Shown here piece by piece: positions 28,251-36,116 of a DNA stretch of 64,000 nt; position 1 is the stretch's first letter; each line of letters starts with the position of its first letter. The notes beneath the pieces are model-generated. The model made no database searches. It saw only the letters and a program-made list of their open reading frames with translations, and was not told the DNA's origin. Origin of the DNA: Bacteroidia bacterium (GTDB taxonomy: Bacteria; Bacteroidota; Bacteroidia; Flavobacteriales; Flavobacteriaceae); assembly GCA_030425285.1 (NCBI GenBank), contig JAUIAY010000001.1, forward strand, positions 62,001-126,000, in the 5' to 3' direction. Position numbers and translations under genes: made by a program.

Positions 28251-29635
28251 TAGATTTTAGGAACTGTAATGGTTCTTCCAATCCAGCAACCAATACTGAT
28301 AGATTTACCAGACATATCTTCACTAAATATCTCACTCTTTTGAGGTGCTTTAGCTCTATAACTTGCTGCTGATTGTGCTGCTGAACTTTTTAAAGTTGGA
28401 TCTACACGACCTGCCTTTTCAGCTTCACTTGCAGCTAACCAGAATACCGCACGCTTATTAAAGTTTGAGTCACCACAATCGTTGGCACTTCTGTTGTACA
28501 TATCAGCAATTTTTAAGTGTGGACGACCATTTGAAGGGTTTAAATCCAATGCCTTTGAGTAGTAGCTTCTCGCACTACCATAGCTTCCTCTCTTTCTTAA
28601 TTTATCACCAATTTTTTCATTTAATTTCGCTTTCTTGAAATTATCAGTTTCTAAACTAATAGCTTGCTCATAGAACTTAACAGCTTCACTAGATTTTCCT
28701 TCTTTATCTTTTAGGATACCTAAATAATAAGCTGAATTAGCCGAAGGACTCAATGCATGGTAAGCATTTACTAACTTAAAGAACAATGGGTCGTCAGTAC
28801 ATTCTTTTTCTGACATCTTTCCTGCTGCACGCTGTAACCAAACTGCATCATTTTTATTAGCTTCAAAATCTTTGGTATACAATGGAATTAAGTTCTCACA
28901 ATTAGCACGGTCACCTAATTTTTTGTCGATACTACTTGAGATTTGATCATAAGCGCCCAAATAGCTTTCATAAGATCTTTTATATCGTTCCTCTTTACTT
29001 GTCAAACTTTTCCCAGCATCTTCTTTGGCAACCAATTTGTTTAAGTCTTCAGAATAGTTACTTACTTCTGTTTCTACTTTTTCAGCTATATCATCATACT
29101 TATTAAATAAATCAGCTGCAGATTTTTTACCAGCATCATACAAATCAACCATTAAAGAAAAATAGGTATATAATGATTTTGGATTGGTGAATGATTTAGA
29201 ATCGGCTTTGTAAGCAGCATCAAAACACTCATACAACTCTTCATCTGTTAACTTTAACAACTCTCTGTTATCATACATTAACTGACATTCTTTGGCACCA
29301 TATTCCCCTTTAGGCGTCTTGCTGGCAAAATGTGTAGCTCTTTCTTTCCACAACTTCTTAAGGTCATTGATGTAAGCTGTTTTTTCGGCTCCAGAAGATT
29401 TTTCGATTTTGTGGTCCAAAATCTTTTCACCATAGGAATAAATAGCATTGTTCAACTTTGGACATTTGTTTCTTACCTTCATCCAAGGCTCATAGGCTGC
29501 ATCATAGTTTTTAGCTTTTGCATATTCAGAGAAAATAGACAAGTTAGTCATACATTCTTCGTCTTGTTGTGCATTAACACTATTAAAGGCCAAAAAAACC
29601 AGCACAAGCGTTAACCATGTAATTTTCGTTTTCAT
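28250..29635 (-). CDS. Exported TPR-repeat protein
   Basis: Periplasmic protein of about 461 residues with tetratricopeptide-like repeats. The ATG at 29635 is used because MKTKITWLTLVLVFLAF gives a signal peptide cut after VNAQ; an in-frame start at 29662 overlaps the upstream gene. Helical repeats are clearest at about 300-400, with SAYYLGILKDKEGKSSEA and ARSYYSKALDLNPSNGRP. It sits between an outer-membrane barrel gene and lptC, so it may serve as a scaffold in outer-membrane assembly. That role is inferred from position. Confidence 0.85.
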   Translation of the reverse strand: MKTKITWLTLVLVFLAFNSVNAQQDEECMTNLSIFSEYAKAKNYDAAYEPWMKVRNKCPKLNNAIYSYGEKILDHKIEKSSGAEKTAYINDLKKLWKERATHFASKTPKGEYGAKECQLMYDNRELLKLTDEELYECFDAAYKADSKSFTNPKSLYTYFSLMVDLYDAGKKSAADLFNKYDDIAEKVETEVSNYSEDLNKLVAKEDAGKSLTSKEERYKRSYESYLGAYDQISSSIDKKLGDRANCENLIPLYTKDFEANKNDAVWLQRAAGKMSEKECTDDPLFFKLVNAYHALSPSANSAYYLGILKDKEGKSSEAVKFYEQAISLETDNFKKAKLNEKIGDKLRKRGSYGSARSYYSKALDLNPSNGRPHLKIADMYNRSANDCGDSNFNKRAVFWLAASEAEKAGRVDPTLKSSAAQSAASYRAKAPQKSEIFSEDMSGKSISIGCWIGRTITVPKI

Positions 29636-29654
29636 AATATCAAATTTATAGTGT

Positions 29655-30971
29655 TTAATCATATCTTCTTTTTTGGAACCATCTGTCGTTTAACGACAAA
29701 CTTAAGTGGAAATTAAAAAAGTTTTCCTGTATTAAGTTATTTTTTGTGGTTCCTCGTTTTCCTATTTCAAATCCTAGGTTGGCATTCGAGAAAAAGTCTC
29801 TGGCACTACCTATTGGTAATCCTACTCCAAAAGATATGCCAAACTCATTAATGTTAGTATTGTTAATGTTTAAACCAGTGTCCTCAAAGCGTAAACCAGC
29901 CCTGTAAACCATTCGGCTAAAGTAACTTGAGAAGGAATTATATTTTGGTACAATAAATCCCCCCAAAGCAAAGCTTGAACCGTTTGAGTAAACCGTTCCG
30001 TTTGAACCGTGAAGCTCATTTACAAACTTCTTGGTGTTTTGAAATGTATATTCAGCACCAATGAACCATATTCTTGGCTGACCAACACCTGCTCCTATTG
30101 AAAATTTAGATGGTAATAAAAAATTCGTTTCATCCAATCCCTGTGATTCTAAATCAGCTTCTATGGTATTTACAATAAACTCCTGTCCTGAAGACGAATT
30201 GATAACAATGGTATTAAATGAGCGTTCGTTTCGTGATCTTAAGTTTGTTTCGGGTGTATAAGTAAAACCAGATTTTAATTCAAGCCTATCAGTTATCATA
30301 GCTCTATAGGTCAACCCTAAATTTAAGCTTAATCCACTTAAATCTGAACGGTTGTTTTCTCGAGACTGATACTGAACCAATTCACCATCATCATTATAAT
30401 CAAATACAATGGTGCTATTTTTAATGTTACCAAAGTTGTAACTTAAATCTGCACCAACACTAAAATTGTCATTAATTAGATAACCCAAAGACAAATAGGT
30501 TCTGTTTAGCCCACCTTCTCCTCGAAATCTTTCGTTTAACTGATTACTACTATTAAGGGTTTCTAATTTATATCCAACCGAAGTGTAGGGTATTAAACCA
30601 ACACCAACACCTAATCTACCTATTGGAATGGATAGCGACAAATAATCAAATGTAGATGAGGAAACTCTATCCTCACCTGAATCGCTTTTAAGTTTTATAC
30701 TAGAATGTGATCCTGCAACTGCGAATTTAACAGGTCTTCCTTCGTTACCATACATGGCTAAACTCTTCCCTGCATTCGAAGCAGGATTTAGTAAGTTGAT
30801 ATGGATACTATCTGTATAAATGCTTAAACCACCCATACTTCGATTCTCAACCGTTCCTTTAAATTTCAGACTTCCTATTCCGTAAAACGAGTATGGTGAC
30901 GATGTACCATCTTGGGCATAGATTTGAATGGTAAACAGTAAGATGAAAACTAATACAAGTTTTTTAATCAT
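29655..30971 (-). CDS. Outer-membrane beta-barrel protein (FadL/OMPP1-like)
   Basis: Predicted outer-membrane porin-like protein of 438 residues. A signal peptide at 1-19 ends in IYAQ. The mature N terminus reads DGTSSPYSFYGIGSLKF, with MGG-L and LNPAS-N motifs like those of the FadL/PorV superfamily. The rest is rich in alternating-polarity strands with Gly, Asn and aromatic residues. The protein ends in polar residues rather than a clear terminal Phe. It overlaps coaX by 4 bp. The substrate is unknown. Confidence 0.82.
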   Translation of the reverse strand: MIKKLVLVFILLFTIQIYAQDGTSSPYSFYGIGSLKFKGTVENRSMGGLSIYTDSIHINLLNPASNAGKSLAMYGNEGRPVKFAVAGSHSSIKLKSDSGEDRVSSSTFDYLSLSIPIGRLGVGVGLIPYTSVGYKLETLNSSNQLNERFRGEGGLNRTYLSLGYLINDNFSVGADLSYNFGNIKNSTIVFDYNDDGELVQYQSRENNRSDLSGLSLNLGLTYRAMITDRLELKSGFTYTPETNLRSRNERSFNTIVINSSSGQEFIVNTIEADLESQGLDETNFLLPSKFSIGAGVGQPRIWFIGAEYTFQNTKKFVNELHGSNGTVYSNGSSFALGGFIVPKYNSFSSYFSRMVYRAGLRFEDTGLNINNTNINEFGISFGVGLPIGSARDFFSNANLGFEIGKRGTTKNNLIQENFFNFHLSLSLNDRWFQKRRYD

Positions 30972-31699
30972 TCTTTTGAATTAAATTGTAAAATATAGTT
31001 TAAGCCCTCTAACAGGAAATTAGAGTTCGCAAATATGCTACTTTTTAATTGTTTAGACAAGAATTTAGCATTTCCTCCTGTTAAAATAACTGTTAAATCT
31101 TCGTATTCCTGCTTGTAAGCGTCAATTACGCCATCAATTTCAAGTATAATACCATTCATAACACCAGAGTGAATGGCGCTTTTTGTGGTGTTTCCAATTA
31201 TTTGTTTGGGAGCTTTTGGTTTTAATAACGGTAAATTGGCGGTTAAATTATTCAGTGATTTATAACGCATGTCTATTCCAGGAGATATACCGCCTCCTAA
31301 AAAAGTGTTGCTTGCCGTTAGGATATCATAGGTAATACAGGTTCCAGCATCAATCACCAAAACATTAGAATTGGGATAGTTTTTTACGGCAGCCGACACC
31401 AACGCTATTCTATCAACACCAAGTGTTGTAGGTGTCTTATAAAGGTTTTTGAAAGGAACCTTCGTTCTAGAATTAAGTTCCAATACGTGCAAGTTATCCT
31501 TCAAAAATTTAGCATCGGATTCTTTAAGTCTCCCAACTGATGAAATAATACAGTTTTGTATTGAATCGTGTGCTTTTAGAATTACCTGCAATTCCTTTTT
31601 AAACAATGCCAATTCAAAACTTGTTTTAAAAATTATCTTATCTTTTTGAAAAACAGCGAATTTGGCAAATGTATTTCCAATGTCTACAATTAAATTCAT
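30968..31699 (-). CDS. coaX: Type III pantothenate kinase CoaX
   Basis: Catalyses the first step of coenzyme A synthesis, phosphorylation of pantothenate, without feedback inhibition by CoA. The 243 residues begin with the phosphate-binding MNLIVDIGNTFAKFA motif. VIDAGTCITYD near 118-128 and GGGISPG near 136 complete the ASKHA-fold active site. The length is normal. It is the first gene of the coaX-to-PpiD group, next to tRNA-Phe. Coupling with an outer-membrane gene through a 4-bp overlap is typical of this phylum's mixed operons. Confidence 0.95.
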   Translation of the reverse strand: MNLIVDIGNTFAKFAVFQKDKIIFKTSFELALFKKELQVILKAHDSIQNCIISSVGRLKESDAKFLKDNLHVLELNSRTKVPFKNLYKTPTTLGVDRIALVSAAVKNYPNSNVLVIDAGTCITYDILTASNTFLGGGISPGIDMRYKSLNNLTANLPLLKPKAPKQIIGNTTKSAIHSGVMNGIILEIDGVIDAYKQEYEDLTVILTGGNAKFLSKQLKSSIFANSNFLLEGLNYILQFNSKE

Positions 31700-31750
31700 A
31701 CAGCAAGTAAAAGCGGTAAAATTACAAAACGATTTTTTATAATTTTTCTT

Positions 31751-31780
31751 TTGGAGGATAATAAAAACAACTTATATTTG
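31751..31780 (+). promoter_or_regulatory. Promoter of tRNA-Phe
   Basis: TTG at 31751-31753, a 19-nt spacer, then TATATTTG at 31773-31780 exactly matches the Bacteroidota housekeeping consensus. The tRNA begins 20 nt after the box. Confidence 0.85.
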
Positions 31781-31799
31781 CATCCGCATTAATGAAACT

Positions 31800-31875
31800 G
31801 GTGCCTTAGCTCAGTTGGTAGAGCAAAGGACTGAAAATCCTTGTGTCCCTGGTTCGATTCCTGGAGGCACCACCA
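31800..31875 (+). tRNA. tRNA-Phe (GAA)
   Basis: Folds as a full cloverleaf. The acceptor stem is GGTGCCT/AGGCACC, the D arm GCTC...GAGC, and the anticodon stem AAGGA/TCCTT encloses the loop CTGAAAA with anticodon GAA. The T arm with TTCGATT has one T-T mismatch in its stem. The discriminator A is at 31872 and an encoded CCA follows at 31873-31875. Confidence 0.97.
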
Positions 31876-31876
31876 T

Positions 31877-31907
31877 AAAAAACCCGAACAAATTGTTCGG
31901 GTTTTTT
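31877..31907 (+). terminator. Terminator of tRNA-Phe
   Basis: AAAAAACCCGAAC and GTTCGGGTTTTTT form a 13-bp perfect stem around a 5-nt loop, directly after the encoded CCA. It can also act on the minus strand for the convergent peroxiredoxin-like gene. Confidence 0.9.
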
Positions 31908-31932
31908 GGTTTTATATATGATCTTGAACTAT

Positions 31933-32532
31933 CTAAAGTTCTGCTTTTAAAGCTTTCAGGTTAGCTATCAAAAGCTCTGAACTCAACCTTACTTTATAAT
32001 TAGGATTGATATACTCAAATAAAATGTCGCCTTTTGTATTGAGTACCATAACAGTAGGGACCGGTAAAATTTCAGTAGCATCCATTTTTGTTTTCTTGGC
32101 AATATACATTTTGGCCATACCAGGTGTTTGGAATCCAATACCAACTTCTTGAATAAGCTTTGCTTGAGGATCGGCATATACCTGATAGTTCAATCCTTCT
32201 GTATCTATTGTTGGTTTCAACGACTCAACATGGTCTGGGCTCACAGCCACAATTTGATAGCCTAAATCAATGATTTCTTGCTCCGATTCTCCTAAAGCTG
32301 CCAATTGCTGATTACAATACGGACACCAACCACCTCTATAAAAAACCAACACAGTTGGTTTTTCCTTGATAATGTTATGCAGGGAAACTTCTGTTCTTTT
32401 GGCATCCCATAAATTAGCATCGGGAATGGTTTCACCAATTAGCAACGGACTAATATCTTCTGCTTTTTCTGGAACTTGGGAAAATAAACTAAATGATAAA
32501 AATAAGGCAAGTAATAAGGATAAAGACTTCAT
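31933..32532 (-). CDS. Exported peroxiredoxin-like (AhpC/TSA) protein
   Basis: Redoxin-fold protein of 199 residues with a signal peptide at about 1-18 (LFLSFSLFSQ). The active-site region reads FYRGGWCPYCNQQLAAL, a CxxC within a thioredoxin fold. It is followed by IVAVSPDHVES and GIGFQTPG. Its substrates may be peroxides or persulfidic species in the periplasm. It lies 54 bp downstream of two YeeE/YedE transporter halves on the same strand and probably belongs to their operon, hence to the sulfur locus. The family is clear; the substrate is inference. Confidence 0.87.
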   Translation of the reverse strand: MKSLSLLLALFLSFSLFSQVPEKAEDISPLLIGETIPDANLWDAKRTEVSLHNIIKEKPTVLVFYRGGWCPYCNQQLAALGESEQEIIDLGYQIVAVSPDHVESLKPTIDTEGLNYQVYADPQAKLIQEVGIGFQTPGMAKMYIAKKTKMDATEILPVPTVMVLNTKGDILFEYINPNYKVRLSSELLIANLKALKAEL

Positions 32533-32586
32533 AAATATGTTTTTCCCAATTAGGTCTTTCCTTTATTCAAATCCTTACAAAATAAT

Positions 32587-33000
32587 TTAATGTGGTAATT
32601 TATCCTTTAGAACACCATACACAAAAGTGCCTAAAATCGCTGCCAATATCACCACTGCCATAGACAAATAGCCAGCACCCAAAAGTGTATACATAGGCCC
32701 TGGACAAGCACCTGCCAAAGCCCAACCCAATCCAAATAGCACACCACCTACAAGATACCTAACAACGCCTTTGTCTTTAGGCTCAAAATGAACAGTGTTT
32801 TTGTAAAATGATTTTACCTTAAATTTTTTAATGCCTTGGGTAATTAAAATTCCCAGTATTAAAGCCAATCCAATTATGCCATACATGTGAAAGGCTTGAA
32901 ACTGAAACATTTCATAAATACGAAACCAAGAAGCTGCTTCCGATTTAAACATCGTGATTCCGAACAAAATGCCTATTGCTAAATATATAGTTGTTCTCAT
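32587..33000 (-). CDS. YeeE/YedE family transporter, C-terminal half (DUF6691 type)
   Basis: Membrane protein of 137 residues with about four helices, corresponding to one half of the YeeE/YedE (TsuA-like) thiosulfate transporter. GACPGPMYTLLGAG near 97-110 contains the conserved membrane cysteine that relays thiosulfate by hydrogen bonding in the family. The gene follows the other half after only 3 bp, and both halves would be needed for a full channel. Thiosulfate or a related sulfur species is the likely cargo. Confidence 0.9.
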   Translation of the reverse strand: MRTTIYLAIGILFGITMFKSEAASWFRIYEMFQFQAFHMYGIIGLALILGILITQGIKKFKVKSFYKNTVHFEPKDKGVVRYLVGGVLFGLGWALAGACPGPMYTLLGAGYLSMAVVILAAILGTFVYGVLKDKLPH

Positions 33001-33003
33001 AAA

Positions 33004-33561
33004 TTAAAATATTAAAGGGAATAAAACATGGACCATTAATAATCCACCAATAAAAAAGCCAATAACTGCAATCAATGATGGCAACTGCAAATTGCTCAAT
33101 CCTGAAATGGCATGACCCGAAGTACAGCCTCCTGCATATCGCGCACCAAAGCCAACCAAAAATCCACCAATAATTAAAATTGCCAAAACTTTAAAATCTG
33201 AAAAAACAGCATTACTGAATAACTCGGTGGGCAAATAAGCCGTTCCAGCACTTTCAAAACCCAAATTCTTTAAATCTGAAATAGTCTCTGGGCTAATAGC
33301 AACCGCTTCATTAGGTGTCATAAAGTTAGCTGCCAAAAAACCACCTATAATTGCACCTAAAACAACTATTAAATTCCAACGTTGTGCTTTCCAATCGAAA
33401 TTAAAAAACGTAACATTTTTGCCTGCACCAACCATACTACATACAGTTCTCAAGTTTGAAGACATGCCAAAACGCTTGTCAACCATAATAAGCAAAAACA
33501 TGATTAAGGCAATCATGGGGCCTGAAACATACCAAGGCCAAGGTTCATATATTAAATCCAT
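33004..33561 (-). CDS. YeeE/YedE family transporter, N-terminal half
   Basis: Membrane protein of about 185 residues. The ATG at 33561 gives MDLIYEPWPWYVSGP, the usual N terminus of this family; an in-frame start at 33597 would fall inside the promoter described below. The signature GARYAGGCTSGHAISG (about 146-161) holds the conserved cysteine of the sulfur pathway. Other helices flank it. First gene of the set with the second transporter half and the peroxiredoxin-like protein. An operator palindrome lies 50 bp upstream of the start. Confidence 0.9.
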   Translation of the reverse strand: MDLIYEPWPWYVSGPMIALIMFLLIMVDKRFGMSSNLRTVCSMVGAGKNVTFFNFDWKAQRWNLIVVLGAIIGGFLAANFMTPNEAVAISPETISDLKNLGFESAGTAYLPTELFSNAVFSDFKVLAILIIGGFLVGFGARYAGGCTSGHAISGLSNLQLPSLIAVIGFFIGGLLMVHVLFPLIF

Positions 33562-33574
33562 ATTATTTTTTTTG

Positions 33575-33618
33575 CAAAGAAAATAGTTATATCGCAAAGG
33601 TAATGTAACAATTGTTAC
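33575..33618 (-). promoter_or_regulatory. Crp/Fnr-type operator and promoter of the YeeE/YedE genes
   Basis: The perfect palindrome GTAAC-AATT-GTTAC occupies 33605-33618. On the minus strand a -7-like box TTTCTTTG (33582-33575, one mismatch to TAnnTTTG) ends 36.5 nt from the palindrome centre. This is the same spacing as at the two other operators in the locus, and it places the palindrome near -41.5. Confidence 0.75.
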
Positions 33619-33641
33619 GGAATCTTATAAAGTTTCTGAAG

Positions 33642-33649
33642 TAAATTTG
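33642..33649 (+). promoter_or_regulatory. Divergent -7 box for the sterol-desaturase-like gene
   Basis: TAAATTTG matches TAnnTTTG perfectly and ends 37.5 nt from the centre of the palindrome at 33605-33618. That palindrome could therefore also activate the plus-strand gene starting at 33680. The decamer AGTAAATTTG recurs at 33669-33678, just before the start codon. Confidence 0.55.
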
Positions 33650-33679
33650 ATTTACCCCTCAATTGTTCAGTAAATTTGT

Positions 33680-34582
33680 ATGACAAAGGTTTTTATACAC
33701 GAAATGACAGAATATTTACAGGTATTTTTAGAATCTTTTCTCGGAACATTAAATTGGATTTGGAATTCCATAACATTTAATGTGCCTTGGTACACCAATT
33801 ACTTTTGGGGATTGATTATCATTTCCTTTATCGTTTGGATTTTAGAAATTGCCTTTCCTTGGCGTAAGGAACAAGCTATTTTCAGAAAGGATTTTTGGCT
33901 GGACGTATTCTATATGTTTTTTAATTTTTTCATTTTCACGATTGTTATCAGTGGTATCTATAGTGTTCTTGAATTAGCCTTTGGAAAAATAGGTTTGACT
34001 ATGAACAGTTTAGCTCTTGTTGATATTTCAGCCTGGCCTATGTGGCTCCAGTTATTGGTGTTCTTTGTTGTTTTAGATTTTGTGCAGTGGTTTACACATG
34101 TCATGTTGCATCGATTTGACGTTTTATGGCGGTTTCATCAAGTACATCACAGTGTTAAGGAAATGGGTTTTGCCGCACATTTACGCTACCATTGGATGGA
34201 AAATATACTGTACAAACCACTAAAGGTTTTTGGCGTGATGATTTTAGGGGGCTTTGAACCAGAACAGGCTTACATTGTCCATTTTATAGCCATTACTATT
34301 GGCCATCTTAACCACGCAAACATTAAGATTACTTGGGGACCTTTAAAGTATATTTTTAATAATCCAGTCATGCATTTGTACCATCATGCTTATAGCTTAC
34401 CAAATAACAGGCAATATGGCGTAAACTTCGGAATAAGTTTAAGTTTATGGGATTATATCTTTAAAACCAATTACGTACCCGAAGACAGCGGCACTATAGA
34501 ATTGGGCTACAAAGGTGATGAGCAGATGCCCAAAGTATTTTGGAAACAATTGTGGTACGGTTTCAAGAAAAAAACGTCATAA
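33680..34582 (+). CDS. Sterol desaturase/fatty-acid hydroxylase family membrane protein
   Basis: Integral-membrane di-iron oxygenase of 300 residues. Histidine boxes are present in order: HVMLHR (about 142-147), HQVHH (about 154-158), HLNHAN (about 208-213) and HHAYSL (about 237-242). Four to five helices carry them at the cytoplasmic face. The family hydroxylates or desaturates lipids; bacterial members act on fatty acids, carotenoids or unknown lipids. Its promoter shares an operator with the sulfur genes, an unexpected link discussed under findings. Confidence 0.9.
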   Translation: MTKVFIHEMTEYLQVFLESFLGTLNWIWNSITFNVPWYTNYFWGLIIISFIVWILEIAFPWRKEQAIFRKDFWLDVFYMFFNFFIFTIVISGIYSVLELAFGKIGLTMNSLALVDISAWPMWLQLLVFFVVLDFVQWFTHVMLHRFDVLWRFHQVHHSVKEMGFAAHLRYHWMENILYKPLKVFGVMILGGFEPEQAYIVHFIAITIGHLNHANIKITWGPLKYIFNNPVMHLYHHAYSLPNNRQYGVNFGISLSLWDYIFKTNYVPEDSGTIELGYKGDEQMPKVFWKQLWYGFKKKTS

Positions 34583-34611
34583 AAAAAGAGCAACTATTGT
34601 TGCCCTTTTCT
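34582..34611 (+). terminator. Terminator between convergent genes
   Basis: AAAAGAGCAAC and GTTGCCCTTTT form an 11-bp stem with one mismatch and a 4-nt loop, starting right after the stop codon at 34582. A T-rich stretch follows. Confidence 0.65.
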
Positions 34612-34632
34612 CTATAGTTTTTATTGTTTAGT

Positions 34633-36045
34633 TTATTTTAAAGTTGACGGACAAACATAATCTGTCACAGGTATGCCTGCTTTCTTAATAGCACCAAAAC
34701 CACCAGCCACATCAACCAAATTATGGATGCCTCGACTTTTCAAAATAGACGCGGCTATAACACTACGGTAGCCACCAGCACAGTGCACATAAAAAGTTTC
34801 ATTATCTGGGAACTCACTTAAATGCTCGTTGATGAAATCTAAAGGAGTTAAATGCGCATCTTTTATGTGGGCACTGGTATATTCACCTTCTTTTCTTACA
34901 TCAAAAACGGGTATTTCTGAAGCTTCTAATTGTTCTTTAAACGTTTCAGCTGAAATGGAAGTAATGGTATCAAACTCCTTTGAAGCTCCTTTCCAAGACT
35001 CAAAACCACCTTTTAAGTAACCTAATGTATTATCAAAGCCTACTCGCGATAATCGCGTAATGGTTTCTTCTTCTCTTCCTTCAGGTGTTACTAATAAAAT
35101 AGGTTGTTTAACATCTGCAATCAATGCACCAACCCAAGGGGCAAAACCGCCATCTATTCCTATAAAAATAGATCTTGGGATATGTCCTTTTACAAAGTCA
35201 CTTTGATGGCGCACATCCAAAATCAAAGCTTCGGTTTCATTGGCAGCAGCCTCAAATGCGTCGGGAGACAAAGCCTGCGTTCCACGCTTGATTACGTCAT
35301 CAATATCATCATAACCTTCCTTGTTCATTTTAACATTTAATGGAAAATACTTTGGAGGCGCTTGTAAACCATCGGTTACTTCCTCAATAAACTCCTCTTT
35401 CGTCATGTCAGCTCGCAAGGCATAGTTCATTTGCTTTTGATTACCAAGCGTATCCACCGTTTCCTTCATCATATTTTTACCACAGGCAGAACCGGCTCCA
35501 TGGGCAGGATACACTATGACATCATCTGCCAATGGCATTATCTTGCTTCGCAAACTATCAAATAACATACCTGCTAATTCTTCTTGAGTCATATCGGCTG
35601 CCTTTTGAGCCAAATCTGGTCGGCCAACATCCCCTAAAAACAACGTATCACCACTAAAAATAGCATGATCTTTTCCATTCTCATCACGTAATAAATAGGT
35701 TGTACTTTCCATGGTATGTCCAGGTGTGTGCAACGTAATAATAGTAAGATCACCAAGTTTAAATTCCTCATTATCTTTAGCTATGTGAGCATCAAATGAA
35801 GGATGAGCAGTTGGGCCATAAATGATTGGAGCTCCTGTCTCTTTTGCCAGTGTCACATGCCCACTGACAAAATCGGCATGGAAATGGGTTTCAAAAATAT
35901 ACTTAATCTTGGCGTTATCCTTTTTAGCTCTCTCAATATAGGGTTTCACTTCACGTAAAGGGTCAATAATAGCAACTTCGCCCTTGCTTTCAATATAGTA
36001 AGCTCCTTGAGCTAAACATCCTGTATATATTTGTTCTATTTTCAT
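34633..36045 (-). CDS. MBL-fold persulfide dioxygenase-like protein with two rhodanese domains (CstB-like)
   Basis: Protein of 470 residues for persulfide detoxification. The N-terminal metallo-beta-lactamase domain (about 1-245) has THFHADFVSGH, HTPGHT and FSGDTLFLGDVGRPDL. The fourth ligand position is Phe, as seen in mono-iron ETHE1/CstB-type enzymes. The first rhodanese domain (about 265-360) lacks the catalytic Cys, having LLVTPEGREE in its place. The second (about 370-465) has it in YVHCAGGYRS. The layout matches CstB of Gram-positives, which oxidises persulfides to thiosulfate or sulfite. A matching operator lies 60 bp upstream. Confidence 0.92.
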   Translation of the reverse strand: MKIEQIYTGCLAQGAYYIESKGEVAIIDPLREVKPYIERAKKDNAKIKYIFETHFHADFVSGHVTLAKETGAPIIYGPTAHPSFDAHIAKDNEEFKLGDLTIITLHTPGHTMESTTYLLRDENGKDHAIFSGDTLFLGDVGRPDLAQKAADMTQEELAGMLFDSLRSKIMPLADDVIVYPAHGAGSACGKNMMKETVDTLGNQKQMNYALRADMTKEEFIEEVTDGLQAPPKYFPLNVKMNKEGYDDIDDVIKRGTQALSPDAFEAAANETEALILDVRHQSDFVKGHIPRSIFIGIDGGFAPWVGALIADVKQPILLVTPEGREEETITRLSRVGFDNTLGYLKGGFESWKGASKEFDTITSISAETFKEQLEASEIPVFDVRKEGEYTSAHIKDAHLTPLDFINEHLSEFPDNETFYVHCAGGYRSVIAASILKSRGIHNLVDVAGGFGAIKKAGIPVTDYVCPSTLK

Positions 36046-36068
36046 AATTCTTAATTTTAAAATCTTTA

Positions 36069-36112
36069 CAAATTTACGTCACGTTGTGAAGTTTGGCAGT
36101 AACTTTAGTTAC
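36069..36112 (-). promoter_or_regulatory. Crp/Fnr-type operator and promoter of the CstB-like gene
   Basis: The palindrome GTAAC-TTTA-GTTAC is at 36099-36112. A perfect -7 box TAAATTTG lies at 36076-36069 on the minus strand. The distance from palindrome centre to the end of the box is 36.5 nt, equal to the value at the other two sites. Confidence 0.8.
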
Positions 36113-36116
36113 AAAT

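Noticed and set aside
31800-31875. Phage or integrative-element attachment site at tRNA-Phe
   Set aside because: The tRNA is followed at once by a perfect terminator and ordinary genes. No integrase or direct repeat of the tRNA 3' end is seen.
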